From Macrocybe gigantea (taxonomy: Eukaryota > Basidiomycota > Agaricomycetes > Agaricales > Callistosporiaceae), in NCBI GenBank assembly GCA_011319805.1, contig SJRY01000072.1, positions 18,193 to 82,192 on the forward strand: 64,000 nt of DNA, given 5' to 3'. Shown in pieces: positions 34,589-45,583 of the stretch (the first letter of the stretch is position 1; each line of letters begins with the position of its first letter). Made by a program: the position numbers and the translations under genes. The notes below the pieces were generated by a model. The model did not search any database and was not told where the DNA came from. It saw only the letters and a program-made list of their open reading frames with translations.

Positions 34589-35910
34589 TTAGTGGGATTG
34601 GTCGCCTTCAGCAGCCTTGGCGGCTTCAGCGGCGTCCGCCTTCTGCTTGTCTATAATCCACTGTCGGATGAACGTGCTACTCATCTTTGTGTGCTTGAGC
34701 ATTTCCACGTCATCGTGATCAAGCGTCTCGCTGGAGCTGATAACATCTATGATATATGTGTCCAACGCGGGGAGGTTCTTTGCGGCTCTGTGTTTCGCGA
34801 CTAGCATCGGAACGAATGGTGAAACGTGCAAACAAGAATAGCCTTGATGGTGAAGACTCACTGGCATCGGCACCAGACAGCGATTCTTTACTCACGACAA
34901 GCGCTTGTACATTTGGATCCCAGCCGGTTGGACCATAGACGTCATTTATGGGCACGATGTCGTACGTGATACCCGGTTTGAAGAGGGTCAAGAACTCGCG
35001 AACACGGTTCATACGAGTCTCGAGGGATTCCAAGACCTCTTTGTTGGCCTTCTTTTGCAGCATAACGTCATCTTCGCGAAGTATGAGCCGTGACATGTGA
35101 TCGACGCCGAGTAACCGTACCTGTCATTCCGACAATGAGTTTCTCGCCGGTGATCCATGCACCCATGCTGAGAAGGATTTTGTGTCCTGCATGTAGATGA
35201 TCAAACGTTCCACCAAGAGCGACGACGGGATAGAACGAAGACCTGGCAGCGCTGTCGGAGATGGACGTCGAACTCGGCTGGTCCTCAGACGGAAGAGGGT
35301 TAGACAAAATATTGGGGGATGTTTTTGGAGTAAGACTTGGTCTGCGCTGTCGTGGGCTTGGAGGACTGTCCGAGTCACGGTCCCCTGGGAGGTAACATTG
35401 TCTGATCGAATTTATGGAAGACGGAAGAGGGATGGGGATGGAATCTAAACACAGAAGTAGTAACCGAGACGGCGAGTTTCAGTGGAAACAGGACATACCG
35501 CCCGCGACGCGGATGACCACGTCGTAACCCTTGCCAAGATCCTCCGGGACATCCACGTCAATGCCCAGCAAGAGGACGTCGATATCCATGAGGATTTTGT
35601 CGAGCTCCTGCGCGACTCGAGTCGCCTGAACGTAGACGTAAGTGAGCAATCGTTGCACATCGTCCCAATATTCTGTGTGGGATATGCCGGGAGGAACGGC
35701 GGTGGTAGACAGACATGGCGAGTTGAAATGCCTGGAGAAAAGGGCGATCGTTAACCGGTTGGTGGTCGTCGTTGCAGCTGTAGCGATTATCGGAGCGAGA
35801 AAGTGGGGAGGATCTATGGACGGGATGGTGGCGAGTAGAAGAGACCGGGAGGACATGGAAGGCGGAAAGGGAAAGAATTTTGAGGACAGCGAACGGCGGT
35901 GATGGGCCAT
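34589..35910 (-). CDS. CAB4: phosphopantetheine adenylyltransferase (PPAT, Cab4-like)
   Basis: PPAT joins ATP and 4'-phosphopantetheine to dephospho-CoA, the penultimate step of coenzyme A synthesis. The nucleotidyltransferase core is clear: VVALGGTFDHLHAGHKILL with the HxGH motif (about 35160-35220), then TGEKLIVGMT joined by a GTACGG intron to DDVMLQKKANKEVLES. Later come YDIVPINDVYGPTGW, QALVVSKESLSGADA, the Arg-containing helix KHRAAKNLPAL and MSSTFIRQWI (the SSTxIR motif). It ends EGDQSH at 34589. The N-terminal extension encoded at 35480-35910 includes LGIDVDVPEDLGKGYDVV and a Ser/Pro-rich linker, as in other fungal monofunctional PPATs. The start at 35910 is the first ATG, although a downstream Met (MSSRSLLL) is possible. 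Only 156 bp separates it from the divergent DHHC gene. Confidence 0.9.
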
Positions 35911-36066
35911 GATGGCGCTTAAGTGAAAACGTCAGTTAGAGATAAGATAAGATGAAGTGATAATTTGTGACCGTGGGAATATTTACCAGCTAATGCCCAA
36001 ATCAAGCGGGCTGTGGGGCACGTTGGACGCTCGTTTCTTTGTATTTCTTTTCTTTTGTGATAGCCA

Positions 36067-38860
36067 ATGTCACTTCCACACTCTTTCCAGTCATCACCGC
36101 CTGCATCACCCTCCGCCGCCTCCTTCGCCCGCAATACCTCCTTCATGCATCCCGTCGCGCCCACGTCACCCACCAAGGCCTCGTTCCTCCCCAGCTCCAC
36201 CCACGCAGGCGGCATCCAGCCCTCGTCCTCTTTCTTCCGCCCCGCACGTCCGTCCCAGCAGCCCCAGTATTCGCGGCCGTCCTCCGTCGCCTCTTCCACG
36301 AATGACGCCGTGCATGACGTTGCTCAGGACCCTGAGCAGTCATTCCATCACGACGCATACCCACTTGGGCCCGTGGCCGCGTCCCCGAGGCGTCACTCCA
36401 CCACGCACAGTTCTATAGACGAGGGAGCGACCGCGCAAGACTCCTTCAACGCTTCTGAGCCGCGTTTCCAACAGTTCAATACCCTGAAGCGTGTAAAACA
36501 GAGCAGGGAACCTTTATTACCCATCGGAGGTCCTGTGTCGCCGCGTCGCCCATCCGTCACCGCTCCCAGACATGATCGCGCTGGTCAAATACTACCGACA
36601 CCCTTATCACCAATCAAAAGCGGTAGCACGAGTAACATCAGCGCGTCCCGCGCCGTGCGTACTAGCCTCGAGAAAGTTTGGAGCAATCTCGGCCGAGGTA
36701 TGAGTTTTGACTCGTTCAGACGGAGATCAACGAGTTCTCGGAACGACCATGACGCCGCGACAGACGTTGTCACTCGGAAAACCTTTGAAAGCAACCACCA
36801 GGTTATAGACGAGGAACGCGCCGAAGGGGGGCTATACCCTTGTCCCAAAGCCAGCACCGTCGAAAAATATCCACCCTTTCCGCACGGGATCGTCCCACAT
36901 CCCCGTTCAAGCGCACCGCAGATTCCTCGTCTCCTTTTCAACTGCTCTCATCCTACCCAGACGCCCACCCGCCTTCCCCTTCTCCGACCCTTACCACCCA
37001 TCGCCCTCCCCCACTCCCTCGTCTTCCCAGCATTCACCTTCCCCCACTCCGACATTTATACCCGTTCCCCCTCCTACTTCTGCCGAGCAACCTCCACTGA
37101 TCCGGATGCCTCTTTACTCTTCGAAGGGCAAGCCAGTGCGGCGCTATGAGCGACACGCGTCCCGCAATCGTTTCTTTTTCAATGGTCACTTGCTCACGGG
37201 TGGCGATTCTCCATGGGCATTCATCGCCAGTTTTGGCATTCTCGTGGTCCTGGCTGGCATTTGGTTTGGGACGACCTGCGTCTGGTGGTGGAGAAACGTT
37301 ACGCCCGCCGTGCCCGTCATAGGCGCATATATGGCCCTCATCGTCGTATCCTCTATGCTTACAACGGTATTCCGCGCTTTTATACCATCCCAATTCCCAG
37401 TTGTTGGAGCTGATGTTCATAGGCATTCACTGATCCTGGCGTTTTGCCCAGGGATCTCGATCCAGATCCCCCATATCCCCCTTCATCTCCCGGAGATGGT
37501 ACTCTAAGCGCACCTATGCCTCGGGATTTAAAAGTCCGTGAAGAAATGTGCGTCAACTATTGCTGCTATCTCTTTCATGAAATTTACCAAATTATAAATG
37601 GTGACAGCGTTCGGGTAAAATATTGCCCTACCTGCCGAACATACAGACCCCCAAGATCGAGCCATTGCAAAATGGTGTGCACGAATTCTTTTCATAACTG
37701 CTTGCGGATGCTTATAACGGCGCAGTGTGACAATTGTGTTGATTTATGTGACCATCACTGTCAATGGATCAACAACTGCGTTGGCCGACGTAATTATACG
37801 ACCTTTTTCGCTCTTTTATTATCTGCGGTGCGACTTCGTCGTTCACGGTCTCTTTCTTGGCAATTAATCAGACCTCAGACTCTGACCTTGGTTCTCGTTA
37901 TTTGCACATCTGCTTTCCACTTATATTTGCTCACCCGACGAGATCATATCAAATTTCGACACGCCTTGTCGAGCTCCCTAGGCGTAGGTAGCGCAATCGC
38001 GTTCTGTTTGGCCATCGTCATGATATGGCCTGTCTCCGCTCTGTTGGCATATCATGTACGAGTGAGTGCTTCCGACCATCATCCTTTCGCATAGTGTCTG
38101 AATTCATTCGCTTAGTTGCTATTATTGAATGTCACCACGATTGAGCAGGTAGGCATCACCATCACAACTTCTGCTCTCCTAGCAAGCGGCGCTTCACCAT
38201 GTTTCTGCGACCCTTTTCTCAAACCTTTTTATCTGATGCGAACATGAACATCGTCACTCGTCCCTTCATTTTCCCTTGATGCCGCGTCCCCATTGAATTT
38301 CTGGGCCCTGCTTTGTCTGCCGATCGAGGATGATGAAGGGTTAGCTCATATGCTCACTCGAAGGCTGTGCCTAAATCCGTAACGCGCCTGGGACGCCGGA
38401 TGACGAGTCATGACGGGAGTGCGATGGGTTTATGCTTGTTCAAATATGAGACATTTCGACCTTTCCTTTTTCTTGTTCTAGCGGCCGCCACGACTTTGTT
38501 TGCGAAAAAGATTGACTGACCATTTTTCGAAATCGCCAGATACGAAACCAGGCTCACAAAGACATCGACCCAAAAGCTGCTCCGCCTAACCCATTCTCGC
38601 TCGGCTCGTGGTGGAGAAACTTTGCCGCTGCGCTTTGCAAGCCCCCAGGGTATTCGTGGTTGGATGCAGCCGGTGTGGCGACTGAGGACAAGAGGCGGAT
38701 CAACCCAGGTATGCTGTCCACTGGTGGCGCGGGCGCTCCTGGACTGCAAGGTGATGGGAACCAGGACGAGGTGCAGGTCATGGGGCCTGCATTCGCGCCC
38801 ATCATTGGGAATGGGAATGGGCATGGGCATGAGGCCTTGGACAGGGAAAAGACGAGCTGA
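36067..38860 (+). CDS. DHHC-type protein S-palmitoyltransferase (Erf2-like)
   Basis: This is a membrane enzyme that attaches palmitate to cysteines of proteins such as Ras; Erf2 acts at the ER with Erf4. A long Ser/Pro-rich N-terminal region (36067-37100) precedes [14 protein letters not shown] and the first two membrane helices ([36 protein letters not shown]). Then come [13 protein letters not shown] and the Cys-rich domain [19 protein letters not shown]...[20 protein letters not shown] with the catalytic DHHC at about 37750. Two more helices follow ([36 protein letters not shown]). The C terminus has [12 protein letters not shown] and ends DREKTS at TGA 38858-38860 after a GGGNATG-type low-complexity stretch (38810-38832). 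The N-terminal frame is bridged either by a 49-nt intron (36802-36850) or by one surplus G in a G6 run. Confidence 0.87.
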
Positions 38861-41409
38861 TTCTTCTGGCTGTCTTTGACCCTCTCCCCTTTTTTCTAGA
38901 CACCTTGCGGCGTCTCATTCTTCCTTTCTTTCCACGCACGTCCTTTTCGCTCATGCCATGGTTTTTGCGGTTCTCAAGATTCCTTTTTTTTCGATGGCTT
39001 TGCACGCCTTCTCTCCTTTCATCAGTCTTCCCTTCTTTTCTCATCGTTATCAGGGCTTTCTGCATTTTCCATAACTCAGGTTCCATCTATTCATTATAGA
39101 TGCAATGGGGAACTATGGTCTTCTCCGTCATTGACGCCTTCTATAAATTTGGTCACTTTATGCATAGGTACAACATGGCATTAATTCGAATGGGTTTCAT
39201 TTTCGCGAAATTCTTTCCTTAAGTGACAGATGATTGGTATGCTTTTCGCGACGCCACTAATTGGAGGGATCGGACACACACGGTGATCCGCCGGAGGCCG
39301 TTCCGCATTTTTTTAATCCATGGAAGGCGTGGAGCACCGCTACTCCAAGGCCGTTCAGCAGGGGAAGGTATTATTACCAGTTTGCTACTAGGGGAGACCA
39401 TTTGGAAGGAAACCAATGGCGATTTTTGTTTTAAATAACGATTTCCTGACATTTGGCCGCGGCGCTTCTGCGTGGCTGGACGGGCAAGTCGGAAGAAAGG
39501 AAGCGCACTTTGTAAGGATGGGGCTAATCTTCATTTGTCTTCGCGCATGCAGGCGAAGTTCGGAACAATCGGTATTTCTGTGACTCGCGAGAGGTCGGTC
39601 GGGCATTGCGGCGTGTCGTCGTGCGTTATGCGACTCCGAGTGGTTGAACACATTGACCTGGTCTGGTATGTCGGGGCGTCCTTCCGTTGATTTGCGAGGC
39701 CTGCACCTTTCAGAATGGCGGTAGATTCTACGAGCCTCTTGCGTTTGATATACGCCCCTCGTTAGGGATCAATTGACGCCCCGACGTTTCAAAGCAGTTG
39801 CCATTCATTTAAACCGTAGATCCTCTCTTGGCCAAATGAAGATGTTAGGCCGAGGTTTCGTACAGAATATGCCAGTTCGACGTCGGTCAAAAGGCCCGTC
39901 AGCGGTTTCTTCATGATTGGCTGGGCGAGCGTGCAAGTCCTGGCGGCGTTTTCCTGAAATTAAAATTCTTTTCTTCTTACCCATGTGAACACCAGCTTAT
40001 GTGAAGTCCGCGGCTGTCTGAAAGGAAGGAAAAAATTTTTGGGAGGTGTCAGCACGTCCAAAGCTGTAGAAGACAAGCACAAGTCGGTTTTTTTTTTTTG
40101 AAACAACCATGCAAAAAAAATTCCTTGATCGACAGCTTGAATAAGGTACCTCCTCGAACAATTCAGGGTCAACCCCCTTTGTTGTTTGTAAACCTAAGGG
40201 GTTTTTGCGAATACGCAGGTGGAGATTTGAGTCAGCGGCGGCTCCACAATCATGAGGCTGTGAGACCCTTCTATTTGGACAGAAATCGCCTTCGTGTGAG
40301 AAACACAACTTATTTGCAAACGTATTTTTTCCTCTAGGGACCATGGAAATGGAGATGTGACTCACGGTCGCGTGCAACGGCGGTGGTTTGCCACCCCCAA
40401 GGATAGCAACTGGGCATGTTGGTCGGTATGCCCTCCCCGCCTTCCTTGGACTTGTCGACTGAATTGACTGACGTATTCGGGGATCGGTTCGGGTCAATGA
40501 ATCGGGCGCCGATGCTATACAGGGTTGCGACGTCGAATCGAATAGTTTGATCTTGTGAATCGCGAGTGCTCGTCACAGCGCAAGCGTTTGAGCCTCGTCC
40601 TCTGCGCGTGCTAACGCGTCATTTGCGACGCAAAGGAAGGCCAAACGTCGAGACCTGATAAGCCAGACCTGTGCAGTACCGCCGGAATTATAAAATGAAT
40701 TTGATATAGAATGGAGGATTTGTTGGATTTGTCCGTTAGTGGGCGTTCCTGTGACGCCATCAATTCAGCCAGTCAATGTCACGCTGAGGTCTGAGCCTGT
40801 CTGACATTTCGCAGCTATTCATTGATTGAATGGGGACGACCATTTTTTTTTCGAGGGACAAGGGGATAATTCTCAATGCTTGATTCTTTCTGGTTCCTGT
40901 TTGGGTCCAGGTTCAGCGCAACGTGGACGACTTTGGCGGATGGTTTGTCATTGTTGTAAAAAAAGGATTTGCCGGTAGAACGGGGATGGAATCTCGAGAT
41001 CGGCAGGCCTCGCGGAGCTCAGAATTAGGTCGGAGCTTGAAGTCTAAAAACTCGGCTCCCACACGCCTTGTGAGCATCCCTAGCTCGGCAAGAGATCCTC
41101 CACTTTGTTTGAAATCCTCGAGGTGAGATGGTTTATCCCGTCCGCATTGACGCTCTACGAATTTTATTGACCCAGGCCACGGCGATGCACGCGAGTTCGC
41201 AATAAAGGACTCGGACTTGGACAGAGGGTTGGAAACAGCACGGACGATAACGAGTTTTTTAGCTAAGCATATTTACGCCTTCACATAGGGCGGATTGTGA
41301 TCCCCAAACATCCGGAGGGACGTCCAAGAAAACATCTCCAAAATTTCTATAGAGCAAAAAGAAAAAAAGGGCGAAAAGCAAAAAAGGGAAAGAGATATAA
41401 CGTGGAGGA
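38861..41409. other. 2.5 kb stretch without recognisable genes
   Basis: This is the longest gap in the window. Every open frame in it is short (at most 166 codons) and lacks motifs, and none can be chained by splice sites into a protein-like sequence. It includes the 3' region of the DHHC gene, a T12 tract at 40088-40099, and a GC-richer part just before the Zn2Cys6 gene. I found no tRNA, transposon termini or tandem repeats. A long regulatory region of the transcription factor is the simplest reading. Confidence 0.5.
40088..40099. repeat. T12 homopolymer
   Basis: This is a run of twelve T in non-coding sequence. It is a likely length-variable site with no further meaning apparent. Confidence 0.8.
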
Positions 41410-44400
41410 ATGAGTCCATCTCCGGACAAAACCACTAACAAGGCCCCGCTGCCGCCTCAGCCGCACTCGCCGACTCCGCAGCCATCTTCCAAGCCGACCA
41501 CCACCAGGAGGGCCCGGCACAGGAAGCCCGACGCCCAAAAGCCAAAGCCGCCGTCTCCATGTAAGTCTACACGCCGAGTCATGTCCCCCGCTCACCCGCA
41601 CCTCAGCCGCCCCTACCCCGCCACCTTTCCCGCCAAGGGGCCCTATCCTCCCGCCTTACCACTACGCCCTAATGAATCCCGCTTATGGCCCGCCTTATCC
41701 GCCACAACACCCACAGCATCCCCCATACTCGCAGCAACCATCGCCTCCCATCAACCCCGCCCATCCCGCCGTTCCAGGCCATCCACCGCCTCCGCAGTAT
41801 GCGTATCCTGTGCAGTATCCGCACCACGCGTATACCTACCAGTACCCACCGCAGCCCGTCATGATGTACGCCCCGCCGCGTCCCTCAGGCGCGCCAGAGT
41901 CCCCTGCTGCTATTGGCTCCCCTTCCGCCCAGCAATCTCTCATGGGCACCAAACGCAAGCGCAAATCGACGCTCGACGGTGGCCGCAAGGGCGATAAAAC
42001 CTCGGACGATGAGACTACGCCATCAGGCCCCGAGGCACCACACGCTTCCGGATCGCAACACTCGCCCGTTATTGTCGACATCAAAAAGCGCACCAAAACG
42101 GTGAGTTTTTTTTTTTTCCCCGCCCTCTGCCCCTTCGTGCCGCGGGCGATTTTTCCCGCTGCTGTGCCCGTCTAAGCTCTTTCGCCCGTTAGCAACGTGC
42201 CTGCGACTCGTGTCGCACGAGGAAGATTAGATGTGATATTATTCCTGACGCCGTAGGCACTCAGTCTTCCCTCCCATCGCGACTTGCCTCACGTGTGGTC
42301 TCTAGGATCCTCCAGCTTGCCAACACTGCAAGCAGTATGGCTTTGAATGCACTTTTTTTCTTCCTATCACGGAGACTCGCTTCAAGAAAAAGAAAATAGA
42401 GGAAGAGTCTGCTGCTGCCGCCGCCGCCGAAAAGGAAAAGCCGGATTCGGGCCAAAGCAACATTTCCCCCCGGGAGATGCCCAAACCAGTGTTTACGGTA
42501 TGTCCACGTTTCAGATCTTCTGCATTCCCAGCCTTTGGCGGGGAATAATCGCCGTGTTCAGTCTCATATGACCGATCAGGACCTACGTCTGCTGCCCACC
42601 TCCTCCATTCTCAAGCTACCATCTCGTCTCGAATATACGAAAACTACGACCAGCGCTATCACCACACTTTCGAGGTCAGCAAGGCCGGCGATGGTCTTAT
42701 CCGCGTCCAGAAACCCGCCGTCGATGAGTCGCGCGTCTCTCATCCCAAACCGATCGATTTACGCATCGAACGCGATGTCATCGAGCAGCTGGTCAATGCT
42801 TACTTCACTGACGTCGCTTCTACGCTTCCCATCGTCACGCAAGCCGAATTTCTCGCCACCCAGAACCCCCCGCCGATCTTGCTCTACTCCATGTGTCTCG
42901 TTGCCGCCGCACGTCGGGAAACGCCTCAAGCCATATTTGATGCCATCCGGTACACAGTAAACAACGTCATCAAGGCCGAAGACGTCCTCTCAACCGCCTC
43001 GATAACAAATGTGCAAGCCCTTCTAATCTTGTGCATGACGGGAGATTGTCATTCTCAGTTTGTTCCAAACGCGTTGTCAAGTCTGTGGATACGCCTTGGC
43101 ACCGCTATTCGAATGGTGCGCTCATACCGTAAATTGATGAGGTGCGACTCCACGGATCTAAATACCATTCCCAGGCCCAGGACCTTGGGTTACACCGAGC
43201 AGAATCCGTAAAACAAAATATCGAACTTCGAAGACGACTGTGGGGAGCGTGTTTAATCAGTGACCGGTGGTACGTCTATCGGGGTCCGGCCGGACGTAGT
43301 CTTACAGTAACTTGTCCCCAGGACCAGTCTCGCATATGGCCACCCTTACATGATCGATGTCCAGGACTGCGACGCTCGCTTGCCATCGTCCGGAGACCTG
43401 AGCGACCTGTACATGGACGAACTAGTCCGTCTAAGCGTCATTCTTGGTCGGGTCTTAAAGACTATCTACAGGTATGCCGACATCTCTCTGCATTCTCACC
43501 GAAAAAAAAAATCAATTTTTCTCACGTCTCGTCGATCACAGCCCTTCTGGATTGACATTTGCGACTGATGAGACACTCTACTCCCTTCTTGCGGACATGG
43601 AGGCGTGGAAAGCGGGGTTGCCAGACCACCTCAAGTTCCGAGGCCCCGAATCGCCTCGGAATGCAGGTAGGTTTTTGATAGCAAATTTCATTACTCGCCT
43701 GCGAACGTGCCTCTCTTTATTCGGATCACCTGCTCATTGATCTTATCTAGGATTGTTGCATTTGTTGTACTCCTGCGTATGCATGATGTTTTGGCGCGTA
43801 TTCATGCGAATCAGCTACTCGTGTCCAGCACACCTCAAATTTGGCCTGACGGTAGAACAATGGAGCGCTCTAGTGGCTCTAACCGGAGACGCCATCGATT
43901 GGCTGGACGCGAACGAGCGCATATATGACGTTTGGCTAATTGTCGCTTATGCCTCAACGTCGTGCGCGCTAGTGCAGGTAGGGGATCCAGCCGGATATCA
44001 TGTTCAGCTTGGATTTACTCATCTCTGTGATATTAGTACCATACATGGGCGCGCCGGAAGGACAGCGATGCGGCTGCCAAGCTGCGGAAGCTCAGGGACT
44101 GTGTACGGAGATGGGAAGGGTCAATTTCACCTGACCACATGTCAGCCAGACGCAAGGCCGGTTCCCGTTTACTGTTTAGACCCAGGGCTGGCACGCCTGA
44201 TAGAACTCTTTACTGATATGGTTACCCAAACAGACCGCGGAAATCATCGCTCTTCTCTACGAAGCTACTCAAGGCCCTCAACTGCCACTAGAAACACCTG
44301 CCCTTAATCCAACAGGTGGTGTGACGACAAAGCCTCCAGTGAATTTGGACTACAAGAAGGATCCCACGAGACCCGGAGCAGGCGTATTCATAGCACACGG

Positions 44401-45186
44401 AAAGGCGGCGAGAGAAGGTGACTTCAAGGATCTTGCGCCTGGAATTGTGATTCGGTCGGAGTCTGATACAGGTGAGACGACATCAGCACCTGCTGTGTCT
44501 GCTACTTCCGCATCTGGGGCTCTGAATGATCGTGATCGCGTCTCCTTGTTATCCACTTCTTCATCCTTCGCTCCCCCATTGCCACATGACCTTTCCGCTT
44601 CATCGTCACCCTCGATGCCCTTGATGCGCCGTCCGTTGGGACCGTCGTCCTCATTCATGCGGTCGACAGCTAGCCAACAAGGCGGCAGTCCTGGATCGAC
44701 TTCTGCACAGCAGCCACCCACACCTTCTCAAGGGGTACAATTCACGCCGATCGGACGAAGAACAGGGGATTATACGAATGTCAACCCGACGATGAACGCC
44801 AACGCGCAGACGCCCGGCACTGTACAGGTAATAAACGTTCTGGATGTGCCGCAAGGCGTGAACACGTTGCAGGAGTTTGCCATGGCCGACACGGGATTTT
44901 TGGAGGGGATCCCTGGGGGCATGTTCGATTGGGGTGAGCTTGGTTATGCCCCGGGCTTGGAGATTATGTTGACCTGACGCCGATGTCGTGACCAGGGCAA
45001 TGGGACGCATTCTTTTCTCGATTCTCGAACCACGCTTCAGGATCTGCGACTTCTGCGACGTCGAATGGCGAGCAAGTCGCTGCAGCCACCCTTGCGGCTT
45101 TTCAGCACCGATTGCAACAGCAAAGCAACATCAGTCAAACATCCCAAGAGAGCGAACAGACCTCTTCCCAACGATTTTCATCATGA
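41410..45186 (+). CDS. Zn2Cys6 fungal-specific transcription factor
   Basis: This is a nuclear DNA-binding regulator with a binuclear zinc cluster. The N-terminal region is Pro/Tyr rich (PPYHYALMNPAYGPPYPPQ) with a basic KRKRK segment before the finger. The finger, built over two exons, reads CDSCRTRKIRCD...PPACQHCKQYGFEC. Its spacing is C-x2-C-x6-C-x10-C-x2-C-x6-C (about 42200-42350). A basic linker (RFKKKKIEEE) follows. The fungal-specific regulatory domain begins around IERDVIEQLVNAYFTDVAS and includes ILLYSMCLVAAARR, AQDLGLHRAESVK, ELRRRLWGACLISDRW and SLAYGHPYMIDVQDCDARL, which resemble XlnR-type regulators. A long Ser/Thr/Pro-rich tail and a last exon ending SSQRFSS (TGA 45184-45186) complete it. 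About nine introns; the junction after VFT (about 42500) was not fixed exactly. Its targets are unknown. Confidence 0.87.
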
Positions 45187-45583
45187 ACAATGGCGACACG
45201 CCCTTGTGCAAAGAACAGTCGCTGCTATATTGTGTACCGTACATTCTCTCCTTCAGCCGTTCATCGCTGTCTTCGCCTGCTATCGATTGGACCTTGTTCC
45301 TCTTTCGTGCTAGCCTTGTCACAAAAAAAATCTTTAATTACCCGTGCACCTCTTTTTTCTTTCTGCCTTTCATCTTCTTTAGACTACCGGGGCCAGCGAT
45401 ATGTATCAGAAGTAGCACGTACACTACCGTCTGTGGAGTAGTTGTGATGTACCTGTATTCGAGTAACGTATTCGACATGTGTTTGTTGTCCCGCATCAGT
45501 CAGACGTCATTCGACCTTCTTGTGCTGCATGCTCCCCTTCGCCGCGGTGCACATTCCGCTCGTCAGGGACGCACCGACAGACC
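45187..45583. other. intergenic region, Zn2Cys6 factor to Sac phosphatase
   Basis: About 400 bp lies between two genes in the same direction. It contains pyrimidine-rich stretches (45345-45385) and no convincing coding sequence. Confidence 0.4.

Noticed and set aside
584..35910. One large biosynthetic gene cluster spanning UbiA, OMT, MFS, A-T-R reductase and PPAT
   Set aside because: Six or more single-copy housekeeping genes lie in between, which is not the arrangement of a compact fungal cluster.
36857..37149. Continuation of the first DHHC frame to a stop at 37149
   Set aside because: It lacks the membrane-proximal segment that appears in the other frame and continues into the DHHC domain.
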